From: Gemmatimonadota bacterium
GTDB lineage: Bacteria; Gemmatimonadota; Gemmatimonadetes; Gemmatimonadales; GWC2-71-9
Assembly: GCA_027294455.1 (NCBI GenBank)
Contig: JAPULZ010000204.1
Location: 36,050-100,049 of the forward strand
Direction of reading: 5' to 3'
Length of the DNA stretch: 64,000 nt
Part shown: positions 1-7,764 of the stretch, in pieces
Numbering within the stretch: the first letter of the stretch is position 1
Layout: every line of letters begins with the position of its first letter
The notes under the pieces: model-generated
The model's input: only the letters and a program-made list of their open reading frames with translations
Told to the model about the DNA's origin: nothing
The model's database searches: none
Program-made: the position numbers and the translations under genes

Positions 1-534
1 CGTTTCCAGATCGGCCTCCGGCCAGTGAACCGTCAGGACGGCGACGCCTCGAGCGCCAGAGCCGAACGAGCCGTCGTGCTCATCGACCGGGAAATCGAGC
101 TGCCGGCGGGCGCCATCCGCGTCGCACCGCTGGAAGAAACGGTGAACGGGGCAGTCGCTTTTCCGCCCTCCCAATGGAACGGGAGACCCGTCAGCGGGCT
201 CGTGCTCCGATTCGAAGAGGGTCGAGTCACCGACATGGATGCGGACTCGGGAGTCGAGTTCGCCGCCGCCGAGATGCAAGCGGCGGGCGAGGCGGGCCGG
301 CGCTTCCGCGAGTTCGCCCTGGGCTTCAATCCATTGCTTGCCGTGCCGGAGGAGCAGCCGTGGGTTCCGTACTATGGCTACGGCGCCGGCGTTGTACGGT
401 TGTCGTTGGGGGACAACTCGGAGCTGGGCGGCCGGGTGACCGGTGGCTACGTGCGGTGGAATTTTTTCGCCGACGCCACGGTCACGGTGGGCAACACGGT
501 CTGGGTTCGCGATGGAAAGCTCGTGATGGACTGA
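1..534 (+). CDS. M29-like aminopeptidase, C-terminal part (5' truncated)
   Basis: The reading frame is open from base 1, so the gene very probably starts outside the window; the in-frame GTG at 25 is unlikely to be the true start. What remains, about 177 residues, resembles the C-terminal end of aminopeptidase T-like (M29) metallopeptidases. It has a segment reading REFALGFNPLL followed by a Gly/Tyr-rich stretch and SLGDNSELGG, the region where that family carries late metal ligands. The expected activity is removal of N-terminal residues from peptides in the cytoplasm. The family call rests on resemblance of this tail only, so a related enzyme is possible. It ends 22 bases before the next gene. 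Confidence 0.5.
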   Translation, partial: RFQIGLRPVNRQDGDASSARAERAVVLIDREIELPAGAIRVAPLEETVNGAVAFPPSQWNGRPVSGLVLRFEEGRVTDMDADSGVEFAAAEMQAAGEAGRRFREFALGFNPLLAVPEEQPWVPYYGYGAGVVRLSLGDNSELGGRVTGGYVRWNFFADATVTVGNTVWVRDGKLVMD

Positions 535-556
535 ATGTCAACACAATCACTGACCT

Positions 557-1609
557 ATGCAAAAGAACATCGTCGTATTCTCCGACGGAACCGGCCAGGA
601 GGGCGGGAAAAGGTACAACACCAACGTCTACAAGCTGTTCAACATGGTGTTGGATCGCAGTCCCGAGCAAATCGCGTACTACGATCGGGGGCTCGGCACC
701 GGCTGGCGGAAGGTCTTGGGTAACGCCGCCGGCATGGGCATCTCCCAGAACATCCGCGACTGCTATCGGTTCATATTCGAAAATTACGTCGCGGGAGACA
801 GGATCTATCTCTTTGGCTTCAGTCGCGGCGCCGCGACTGTGCGCAGCCTCTCGAGCTTCATCCACTTGTTCGGCCTTCTGCCAAAATCGAGGCCGGAGCT
901 CATCAAGCAGGCGTACCGAATATACAAGACCCGCAACAAAGAGCGGCGGGACGCCGAGGCGAAGCGGTTCATCGCGCTAAACCACACCATGTGGTGCCGC
1001 ATCGAGTTTCTCGGCGTGTGGGACACCGTGGCCGCGCTCGGCATTCCCTGGAAGGCCATCGACGTCATCGTGGACAAGATTCCGATATTTCAGCACAAGT
1101 TCCAAGACCTGCGCCTCAGCGACAGCGTGAGCAACGGCTACCACGCCCTGGCCCTCGACGATCAGCGCAAGACATTCCACCCCACCTTGTGGCAGAAGGA
1201 GCTGGCCCCGCACCAAACCGTCAAACAGGTGTGGTTTTGCGGCATGCACACCGACGTTGGCGGCGGCTACGCGGAGCAGCAGCTCTCCGACATCCCGCTC
1301 GCCTGGATGACGCGCATGGCGCTGAGCCATGGCCTCAAGGTGTGGCCCAAGCACAAGGTACACGTGCAGGGCGACGTCAACGGGATGATGCACGACTCCC
1401 GCGGTAGCTTCTTGGCCAAGTTGTATCGCAAGGCGGAGAGAACTTGGGACGCGGCACGCTGTGACACCCCGGTGGTGCACGAGAGCGTACTCGCACGGAC
1501 GCGCAATCCCCGGAACACGGACGACCCGCCGTACAAGCCCTGGATCCTCGATCCCAAGTACGACCACCAGGTGGAGCCCGGAGACGACAAGACGCTGCCG
1601 CTTCTTTGA
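557..1609 (+). CDS. DUF2235 family alpha/beta hydrolase
   Basis: A 350-residue protein spanning essentially one DUF2235 domain, the catalytic fold also found in Tle1-type phospholipase effectors. The N-terminal strand has VVFSDGTGQ. The nucleophile elbow is GFSRGA with Ser89. A conserved FLGVWDTVAALG supplies Asp156, and MHTDVGGGY supplies His231 and Asp233, so a full Ser-Asp-His set can be proposed. No signal peptide or membrane segment is evident. No type VI secretion genes lie nearby, so a housekeeping lipase or esterase is as likely as an effector; the substrate is unknown. The ATG at 557 has no strong ribosome site. The next gene starts 10 bases downstream. Confidence 0.8.
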   Translation: MQKNIVVFSDGTGQEGGKRYNTNVYKLFNMVLDRSPEQIAYYDRGLGTGWRKVLGNAAGMGISQNIRDCYRFIFENYVAGDRIYLFGFSRGAATVRSLSSFIHLFGLLPKSRPELIKQAYRIYKTRNKERRDAEAKRFIALNHTMWCRIEFLGVWDTVAALGIPWKAIDVIVDKIPIFQHKFQDLRLSDSVSNGYHALALDDQRKTFHPTLWQKELAPHQTVKQVWFCGMHTDVGGGYAEQQLSDIPLAWMTRMALSHGLKVWPKHKVHVQGDVNGMMHDSRGSFLAKLYRKAERTWDAARCDTPVVHESVLARTRNPRNTDDPPYKPWILDPKYDHQVEPGDDKTLPLL

Positions 1610-1618
1610 CGCGATGAC

Positions 1619-1927
1619 ATGATCGAGCTCATCTTCGCTCCCATACTCCCGGTTCTCGTGTTTCCGCCGCTGGCATTCATCCCCTCCGTGGTGTTCCTCG
1701 TCTACTTCTACCGGTACCGCCCGCGCGTGAATCGTCCCACGATGCTGGCCCTTCTGCTGCCCGCGGTGCTGTGGATGGTCTACGGTGTGTACGAAATCCG
1801 CATGTTCTTCTGGTCTCAGACCGTGACCGCCCCAATCCGAATCGATCTCCTCTTGATCGTGCCCGTCCTTGACCTGCTGCTAGCGATCGGGATCGTCGGG
1901 TGCATGGCAGCTCGCCGAGCTCCATAG
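1619..1927 (+). CDS. small hydrophobic membrane protein, unknown function
   Basis: This 102-residue protein is not recognised. It has three likely membrane segments, around residues 8-30, 41-60 and 74-96, separated by short basic or polar loops, and ends in an Arg-rich tail. It follows the DUF2235 gene by only 9 bases, which suggests co-transcription. A role in membrane anchoring or immunity for the hydrolase would be speculation. Confidence 0.6.
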   Translation: MIELIFAPILPVLVFPPLAFIPSVVFLVYFYRYRPRVNRPTMLALLLPAVLWMVYGVYEIRMFFWSQTVTAPIRIDLLLIVPVLDLLLAIGIVGCMAARRAP

Positions 1928-2015
1928 GGATTCCAGATTGGTGATTCGAGATTGGAGGTGGTGAGGCGGAACCGCGGTCGAACCACTTGGCCTTCGCACC
2001 AATTGGTTCGCCGCT

Positions 2016-2117
2016 GCAGGCCGGTGCCTTGCGGAGCGCACGTTGGTGAGCAGCGGCGCTGCTTGGGATCCCACCGAATGAGCGAATCACGCTGCGCGGA
2101 GCGAGGCACCGGCCTGC
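2016..2117. repeat. inverted repeat, REP-like, in convergent intergenic region
   Basis: Arms of 14 bases, GCAGGCCGGTGCCT at 2016-2029 and its exact complement at 2104-2117, enclose about 74 bases. Inside each arm sits a direct copy of GCGGAGCG (2031-2038 and 2096-2103). It lies between two genes that converge (ends at 1927 and 2145). It could be a bidirectional terminator or a member of a dispersed palindromic family. Upstream at 1930-1965 is a low-complexity GATT-rich stretch. No gene is seen between 1928 and 2144. Confidence 0.55.
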
Positions 2118-2144
2118 GGTGGCGAGGGTGAGAAAGAGCTTGGC

Positions 2145-2756
2145 CTACTCCTCGAGACTCTTCAACTCCTCCGCGAGAATCGCCTGCTCCTCGGCCGACA
2201 GCCCGGTAGAAGCGTCCACCTCCACCCCCACCGCGACTGCCACCCGATGTGCCCGGCGCAAGTACAGCGCGAGGAAGGCACCCGCGGTCGCAATGAACGC
2301 GCCGGGCATGACGTAGGCGATCAGGTTGAACCCTTCGGCCGCAGGAGCCATCAGGTATTCGGCGCCGTGCTCGTTCACGTACGCGTTGATGATTTCCTTC
2401 GCGGTCAACCCGGCCGTGGCCTGTTCGACGATCGTCGCGTGGTGGGCGGGCCAGAAACCACATGTGAAATCCGTGAGGCGACACTCGTACACGTTGTGCA
2501 GGCATCCACAGGTGCACTTCAGCTTGGTCTCGACGTCGATGATGAACGGGTTGTTGTCGTAGGGGGTCGTGAACAGTTGACCCCGGCGCGGCACGAAACG
2601 CTCCCCGTCGCCGATCGGCGCACCCGGCATGCGGCGCTCGCCATTCGAGACCGGCACTTGCCGCGCCCGACCGCTACGGGGGAGCGCGAGCAGTCCCAAT
2701 CCCAGTCCCAGTCCCGTTCGCAAAACCGCCCGGCGGCTCATCGTCATGGTTTCCAT
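2145..2756 (-). CDS. CcmH/NrfF-like exported thiol protein
   Basis: A protein of 203 residues resembling the CcmH/CycL haem-lyase family, which reduces apocytochrome c cysteines outside the cytoplasmic membrane. It begins with a Tat-like signal, SRRAVLRTG followed by a Gly/Leu-rich core. The family region has a Cys-rich KCTCGC (Cys81, 83, 85) and further Cys at 92 and 99, then the helical AGLTAKEIINAYVNEHG typical of CcmH. One membrane helix at about 145-166 is followed by a charged tail. The ATG at 2756 was chosen over the one at 2822 because AGGA lies five bases before it. No other cytochrome maturation genes are adjacent. The Cys pattern is richer than the usual LRCxxCQ. Confidence 0.65.
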   Translation of the reverse strand: METMTMSRRAVLRTGLGLGLGLLALPRSGRARQVPVSNGERRMPGAPIGDGERFVPRRGQLFTTPYDNNPFIIDVETKLKCTCGCLHNVYECRLTDFTCGFWPAHHATIVEQATAGLTAKEIINAYVNEHGAEYLMAPAAEGFNLIAYVMPGAFIATAGAFLALYLRRAHRVAVAVGVEVDASTGLSAEEQAILAEELKSLEE

Positions 2757-2943
2757 GAATATCCTGCGACTCTCTTCCAGCTCGGTTACAACCTCGACCG
2801 CGTCGCGTGACGCGATCGTCATGAGGAAGTTAAGGTATTCTCACCAGCGGGGAGAGGGTGGAGGCCACGCCTGACAGATAGCGGTGTCCCCGCGTGGCGG
2901 CGAGCCCCGATAGCCTCCCCTAACCATGTGCAATGAAACAACT

Positions 2944-2949
2944 TATAAT
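2944..2949 (+). promoter_or_regulatory. candidate -10 box for the response regulator gene
   Basis: A perfect TATAAT lies 43 bases before the ATG at 2992. No convincing -35 is visible at the usual distance. It lies downstream of the ATG at 2926, so a transcript from here could only use the later start. The divergent region 2757-2991 shows no sigma-54 (GG-N10-GC) site that I could recognise. Confidence 0.4.
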
Positions 2950-2991
2950 ACAAACTCGACTCGTTGTCAGGACACGGCGCTCAAGGCTAAG

Positions 2992-4371
2992 ATGACCAAG
3001 CACAACCACGACCCGCACCTCCTCATCGCCGACGACCAGCCGGACGTCCTCGAAGCCCTCCGGATGCTGCTCAAGAGCGAAGGGTTTTCCGTCGACACCG
3101 TCACCTCGCCCGCGAAGACCCTCTCCGCCGTGGAGTCCCGAGAATACGACCTGCTCTTGATGGACATGAACTACACCCGGGACACCACTTCCGGCATCGA
3201 GGGACTGGATCTGCTCTCCCGCATCCAGGCCCTCGACAGCAACCTGCCGGTGGTGGTGATGACAGCGTGGGGCAGCGTGGAAGGGGCCGTGGAATGCATG
3301 CGTCGCGGGGCCAAGGACTACGTGGAGAAGCCGTGGGACGATGGGCGGCTCCTGGCCACCCTCGGCACCCAGTTGGAGCTGGGCCGGGCCCTCCGCCGCA
3401 GCCAACGGCTGGAAGATGAGAACCGCCGACTGCGCCGGGACGGTCTCCCCGATTTCATCGCGGGCTCGAAGGCAATGAAGCCGGTGCTGCAGCTGATGGA
3501 GCGCATCGCCCCCTCCGACGCCAACGTGCTGATAACCGGGGAACACGGGACCGGGAAAGAAGTCACGGCGCAGTGGCTCCACGCCGCGTCGGAGCGTGCC
3601 GGCAACGCCCTCGTCACCGTGAATGCGGCAGGGCTCTCGGAAGGCGTCTTCGAAAGCGAGATCTTCGGTCACGTCCGCGGGGCGTTTACCGACGCCAAAA
3701 CCGATCGCGTCGGGTGTTTCGAATTGGCCGACGGCGGCACGCTCTTCATGGACGAGGTCGCGAACGTGGGCCCCCGGGAGCAGGCCAAGCTGTTGCGCGT
3801 GATCGAAACGGGCGAGCTCCAACGCGTGGGATCGTCCAAGATGCGCCGAGTGGACGTTCGCATCCTCAGCGCCACCAATTCCAACGTGGTCAAAGAAGTG
3901 CAAGAAGGACGGTTTCGCGAGGACCTGCTGTACCGGCTCAATACCGTGGAGATCCATCTGCCCCCGCTGCGCGACCGGGTCGACGACATCCCCGCGCTGG
4001 CGCAGTACTACCTTGCCCGGCTCACCGACCGGTACCGCAAGTCACTGGCATTCGACGCCGCCGCAATGCAGGCGCTCACCAACCACACCTGGCCCGGCAA
4101 CATCCGCGAGCTGGCTCACGTGGTCGAGCGATCCATCCTGATGGCGCAGGGTAATACGATTTCGGTGGGAGACCTCGGGCTACGCCCGAGGACCGACAGC
4201 AGTTCGCATCTGGAAGGCATGACGATCGACGATGCCGAGAAGCACTTGATTCAAAAGGCCCTCGAACGATACGCCGGGAACGTGAGCGACGCGGCGGAAT
4301 CACTCGGCTTGAGTCGCAGCGCCCTCTACCGGCGACTGCAACGCCACGGTATCAATGCCGATGGGCCCTGA
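2992..4371 (+). CDS. sigma-54-dependent response regulator, NtrC type
   Basis: Three domains in order: receiver (acceptor Asp58 in LLLMDMNYT), AAA+ sigma-54 interaction domain, and a Fis-type helix-turn-helix at the C terminus. The AAA+ part has Walker A GEHGTGKE and Walker B GGTLFMDEVAN. The sigma-54 contact loop reads GAFTDA instead of the usual GAFTGA. The start at 2992 fits the receiver domain boundary and the TATAAT upstream; the longer ORF from 2926 adds 22 unconserved residues. The downstream kinase gene overlaps its end by 17 bases, so the two form a two-component pair that activates sigma-54 promoters. Targets are not visible. Confidence 0.9.
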   Translation: MTKHNHDPHLLIADDQPDVLEALRMLLKSEGFSVDTVTSPAKTLSAVESREYDLLLMDMNYTRDTTSGIEGLDLLSRIQALDSNLPVVVMTAWGSVEGAVECMRRGAKDYVEKPWDDGRLLATLGTQLELGRALRRSQRLEDENRRLRRDGLPDFIAGSKAMKPVLQLMERIAPSDANVLITGEHGTGKEVTAQWLHAASERAGNALVTVNAAGLSEGVFESEIFGHVRGAFTDAKTDRVGCFELADGGTLFMDEVANVGPREQAKLLRVIETGELQRVGSSKMRRVDVRILSATNSNVVKEVQEGRFREDLLYRLNTVEIHLPPLRDRVDDIPALAQYYLARLTDRYRKSLAFDAAAMQALTNHTWPGNIRELAHVVERSILMAQGNTISVGDLGLRPRTDSSSHLEGMTIDDAEKHLIQKALERYAGNVSDAAESLGLSRSALYRRLQRHGINADGP

Positions 4372-5707
4372 TCGGAAACGCAGGCGAATCAGCCACGACG
4401 TCAAGATTTTCTTCATGGCCATCGCCGCCGGGTTGCCGGCGGCGATCTTGGGCTTGGTGCTGCTCTGGACCGGCGACTGGTCGTCGAGGGTCCAGTGGAC
4501 CCTCACGGTCGTGGTCGTTCTCACCTGGCAAGGTTTCGCGTTTGCACTGCGCCAACACGTGATCCGACCACTCCAAACCATCTCCAACATGCTGGGCGCC
4601 CTCCAGGAGGGTGACTACTCCATTCGCGCCCGCCAGTTTCATGCCGACGACGCCCTGGGGTTGGCCATGACCGAGGTCAATGCCCTCGCCGAGACCCTCC
4701 GCCAAGGGCGTCTCGACGCGGTGGAGGCCACGGCACTCCTCTCGAAAGTCATGGAGGAGATCGACGTGGCGGCGTTCACCTTCGACGGGGAGGGCACGCT
4801 CAAGCTGGTCAACCGCGGCGGGGAACGCCTGCTCGGCGGCACCGCGGCGAACTTGATCGGCCAGACCGCCCAGGAGCTCGACCTCGAAGAGGTGCTGGAA
4901 GGGGAGACCCCCCGCCTGATGGAACACGCTTTCGGCGGCAAGGGGGGCCGGTGGGAATTGCGGCGCACGGTGTTCCGCGAAAACGGCTTGCCCCACCAGC
5001 TCGTTGTGCTCTCCGATCTCACGCGCGCGTTGCGCCAGGAAGAGCGCCAGGCATGGCAGCGTCTCGTCCAGGTGTTGCGCCACGAGATCAACAACTCCCT
5101 GGCGCCGATTCAGTCGCTCTCGGGGACGATGCGACGCATGATGGTGCGCGATCCCCGACCGGCCGATTGGGAGGAAGACCTGGGCCAGGGGCTCTCGATC
5201 ATCTCCGAGCGCGCGGCGGCATTGAGCCGCTTCATGGCCTCGTACGCCCAGCTCACCCACTTGCCGAAGCCGACCATCAAGCCGCTGGACGTCGAGAAGT
5301 GGGTCAGACGTGTGGCCCGCCTGGAAACCCGGCTCAAAGTCGATGTCGTCCAGGGTCCATCCATCTCCATTCACGCGGACGGCGATCAGCTCGACCAGCT
5401 CCTCATCAACCTCGTACGCAACGGCGTGGATGCCGCCCTCGAGACCGGCGGCGGTGTCCGCGTCAGATGGAAGCGCCGCACGGATGGCGAGGAGTATGTC
5501 GAGGTATCGGTTCAGGACGACGGTCCGGGACTCTCCAACACGGACAACCTGTTCGTCCCGTTCTTCACCACCAAGCCGCAAGGCTCGGGCATCGGGCTCG
5601 CCCTGTGCCGCCAGATCGCGGAGGCCCACGGGGGCAACCTCGCCCTCGCGAACCGCGAGGATGGTGGGCGGGGGTGCGAAGCAACGGTCCGGCTCCCGGC
5701 CGCGTAA
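4355..5707 (+). CDS. membrane sensor histidine kinase, NtrY/PAS type
   Basis: A 450-residue kinase with two membrane helices (about 15-38 and 46-64), a HAMP-like linker, a PAS-like domain (about 130-225), then HisKA and HATPase domains. The H box is VLRHEINNSLAPIQS. The N box is LLINLVRNGVDAA. The G boxes are VQDDGPGL and GSGIGLALCRQIAEAHGG. There is almost no periplasmic loop, so the signal is probably sensed in the membrane or by the cytoplasmic PAS domain. It overlaps the regulator gene and should phosphorylate that protein. The HEINNSLAPI form is shared with NtrY-like kinases. Met at 4361 is an equally possible start. Confidence 0.9.
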   Translation: MPMGPDRKRRRISHDVKIFFMAIAAGLPAAILGLVLLWTGDWSSRVQWTLTVVVVLTWQGFAFALRQHVIRPLQTISNMLGALQEGDYSIRARQFHADDALGLAMTEVNALAETLRQGRLDAVEATALLSKVMEEIDVAAFTFDGEGTLKLVNRGGERLLGGTAANLIGQTAQELDLEEVLEGETPRLMEHAFGGKGGRWELRRTVFRENGLPHQLVVLSDLTRALRQEERQAWQRLVQVLRHEINNSLAPIQSLSGTMRRMMVRDPRPADWEEDLGQGLSIISERAAALSRFMASYAQLTHLPKPTIKPLDVEKWVRRVARLETRLKVDVVQGPSISIHADGDQLDQLLINLVRNGVDAALETGGGVRVRWKRRTDGEEYVEVSVQDDGPGLSNTDNLFVPFFTTKPQGSGIGLALCRQIAEAHGGNLALANREDGGRGCEATVRLPAA

Positions 5708-6430
5708 GTGCCCCTCCGAACGCGGCGTCTCCACCGCTTTCTCACCGACCGCAGATCGGGTGCGGCCGAGCTAGCCCAGGCAGCCCTCGCGATCATGGAC
5801 GACGCCCGGGGCCGCGACGCGACCCCGGCGGAACTCGAACGGCTGGGCCGGCGGTTGTGCCGCGCCCATGCGACCATGGCCTCTGTGTGGAACGCGGTTC
5901 ACACCACCGAGCCGGCCGCCTTCGCCCGGGCACTGCGACGGGACATGCGCGCGACCGTGCGAACCGCCCGCCAGCATTTCCCGTCCCGCGCCGTCGTGCT
6001 CACCTTGAGCTACTCCTCGACGGTGCTGGCCGCGCTGTCACGGCGCGACCTTCGCGTCGTGGTCGCCGAGAGTCTCCCTGGAGGTGAAGGACGCACGACC
6101 GCACGCCGGTTGTCCCGCGAGGGCGTGCGCGCGAGCATCGTGCAAGACACCATGATCGCAGTGGCGGCGGAACGCGCCCACTGCGGCGCGGTGGGGGCCG
6201 ATGCCGTCACCCCGGACGCGGTGATCAACAAGGTGGGCACCCGACTGTTGGCGCTGGCATGCCGCGAGGCCGGCATCCCCTGCTACGTGCTCGCGGACTC
6301 GTCCAAGTTCGTCTCGTCCGACTGGCCCCAACCCGATCTCGCGCGGCATCGACTCTTCGAGGCGACGCCACTACCGCTCTTCACCGCAGTCCTGTCGGGA
6401 CGAGCGGCGGAAACCGGATCGGCCGTTTAG
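5708..6430 (+). CDS. eIF-2B alpha/beta/delta-like protein
   Basis: A 240-residue member of the eIF-2B / ribose-1,5-bisphosphate isomerase / MtnA superfamily. The C-terminal Rossmann-like half carries the recognisable features: VVLTLSYSSTVLAAL, VVVAESLPGGEG (the product-binding Glu-Ser segment), and GADAVTPDAVINKVGT, where Asp is the family's catalytic acid. It begins with GTG directly after the kinase stop codon, so it is likely translated with it. Bacterial members act on sugar phosphates or have no assigned reaction, so a translation role should not be assumed. It may be a metabolic enzyme under the same two-component operon. Confidence 0.75.
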   Translation: MPLRTRRLHRFLTDRRSGAAELAQAALAIMDDARGRDATPAELERLGRRLCRAHATMASVWNAVHTTEPAAFARALRRDMRATVRTARQHFPSRAVVLTLSYSSTVLAALSRRDLRVVVAESLPGGEGRTTARRLSREGVRASIVQDTMIAVAAERAHCGAVGADAVTPDAVINKVGTRLLALACREAGIPCYVLADSSKFVSSDWPQPDLARHRLFEATPLPLFTAVLSGRAAETGSAV

Positions 6431-6473
6431 ATTCCGTCCGCCAGCGTTATCGCTCTCGACCTCTGGAGCCCCC

Positions 6474-7658
6474 ATGACGTCCAGTCCGGCAATGGTCCCT
6501 CCTCCCTTGACGATCCTCTCTGAAGACGAGGTCATGTTCCGGGATGCGGTAAGGGGGTTTGCCGAGTCGGAGGTTGGGCCCCGCGTCGAGGCCATGGAAC
6601 GCGCCGCGGCGTTCGACCGGACTTTGATCGCGAAGTTCACCGAGCTCGGGCTCATGGGTATCGACGTCGACACGGAGTACGGGGGCTCGGGAGGTTCGTT
6701 CTTCATGACGGTGCTCGCGGTGGAGGAGTTATCCGCGGTCGATGCGTCGACGGCCATTCTGGTCGACGTCCAGAACACCCTGGTGAATCTGCCGATCATG
6801 GATTGGGGCACCGACGCGATCAAGCAGCGGTTCCTTCCGAGACTCGTGGGTGGCGCGGTCGGCGCGTACGCCCTATCGGAGCCGGGGTCCGGCTCCGATG
6901 CCTTCGGACTTCAGACGCGAGCCCGGCAGGACGGCGATCATTGGGTTCTGAACGGCACCAAACTCTGGATCACCAACGGCAGTGAGGCCGAGATCTACCT
7001 CGTGTTTGCCACCGTGGATCCCGCTCTCGGCTACAAGGGTATTACCGCCTTCATGATCGAACGGGACTTCGATGGGTTTGCCGTCGGCAAGAAGGAAGAC
7101 AAGCTCGGCATTCGGGCGTCAAGTACCACTGAGTTGATATTGGAAGGCTGTCGCGTTCCCGCCGAGAATATCCTCGGAGAAGTGGGCCGGGGATACAAGG
7201 TGGCCATCGAAACGCTCAACGGGGGCCGGATCGGTATCGGCGCGCAGATGTTGGGCGTGGCGCGGGGGGCGCTCAACGCGGCCCTCAAGCACATCCGGGA
7301 GCGGAAGCAGTTCGACAAGAAGCTCGCGGAGTTTCAAGGCGTGCAGTTCCAGATCGCCCAGGCCGCGACCGAATTCGAAGCGGCCCGCCTCACCGTGTAC
7401 AACGCCGCCCGTCTGCGCGACGCGGGACAGCCGTACAGCAAGGAAGCCGCGATGGCCAAGCTCTTCTCGTCCCAGGTCGCCGAGCGGGTGACCAGCCTCT
7501 GCGTCGAGCTGCTGGGCGGATACGGTTATAGTAAGGAATACCCTGTCGAGAAGTTTTACCGGGATGCCAAGATCGGGACGATCTACGAGGGAACGAGCAA
7601 TATGCAGCTCCACACCATTGCGAAGATTGTGCTCGGCGAGGGGGCCGTCGGTCGGTAG
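6474..7658 (+). CDS. acyl-CoA dehydrogenase, short/branched-chain type
   Basis: A full-length 394-residue FAD enzyme that forms the alpha,beta double bond of acyl-CoA in beta-oxidation or branched amino-acid breakdown. The N-terminal helical domain is followed by the beta-domain FAD/substrate segment YALSEPGSGSDAF and WITNGSEA. The C-terminal domain carries RKQFDKKLAEFQGVQF and the catalytic base Glu372 in TIYEGTSNMQL, the position used by short-chain enzymes. GGAG lies six bases before the ATG. No electron transfer flavoprotein or other beta-oxidation gene is adjacent, so the substrate chain cannot be fixed. Confidence 0.92.
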   Translation: MTSSPAMVPPPLTILSEDEVMFRDAVRGFAESEVGPRVEAMERAAAFDRTLIAKFTELGLMGIDVDTEYGGSGGSFFMTVLAVEELSAVDASTAILVDVQNTLVNLPIMDWGTDAIKQRFLPRLVGGAVGAYALSEPGSGSDAFGLQTRARQDGDHWVLNGTKLWITNGSEAEIYLVFATVDPALGYKGITAFMIERDFDGFAVGKKEDKLGIRASSTTELILEGCRVPAENILGEVGRGYKVAIETLNGGRIGIGAQMLGVARGALNAALKHIRERKQFDKKLAEFQGVQFQIAQAATEFEAARLTVYNAARLRDAGQPYSKEAAMAKLFSSQVAERVTSLCVELLGGYGYSKEYPVEKFYRDAKIGTIYEGTSNMQLHTIAKIVLGEGAVGR

Positions 7659-7665
7659 CCGGTAG

Positions 7666-7683
7666 GGGGAGGCATGGCTCCCC
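7666..7683 (+). terminator. hairpin after the acyl-CoA dehydrogenase gene
   Basis: A 6-bp stem GGGGAG/CTCCCC with a GCATGG loop lies 7 bases after the stop codon. There is no T-tract, so factor-independent termination is uncertain. Confidence 0.3.
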
Positions 7684-7764
7684 TGCACATCACCGGCCAG
7701 ATCCCTCTGGCCAGCTCTTACATTCCGTGCCATAATCGTCTGCTTCACCCCCCACCGGGAGCCC

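Noticed and set aside
557..1609. Type VI secretion effector
   Set aside because: No VgrG, Hcp, PAAR or related genes are in the window, so effector status is not supported.
2926..2991. Earlier ATG for the response regulator
   Set aside because: It lies before the TATAAT and adds residues that do not belong to the receiver fold.
4352..5734. Long minus-strand open frame opposite the histidine kinase
   Set aside because: It mirrors a gene with clear kinase motifs; its own protein has low-complexity composition typical of antisense frames in GC-rich DNA.
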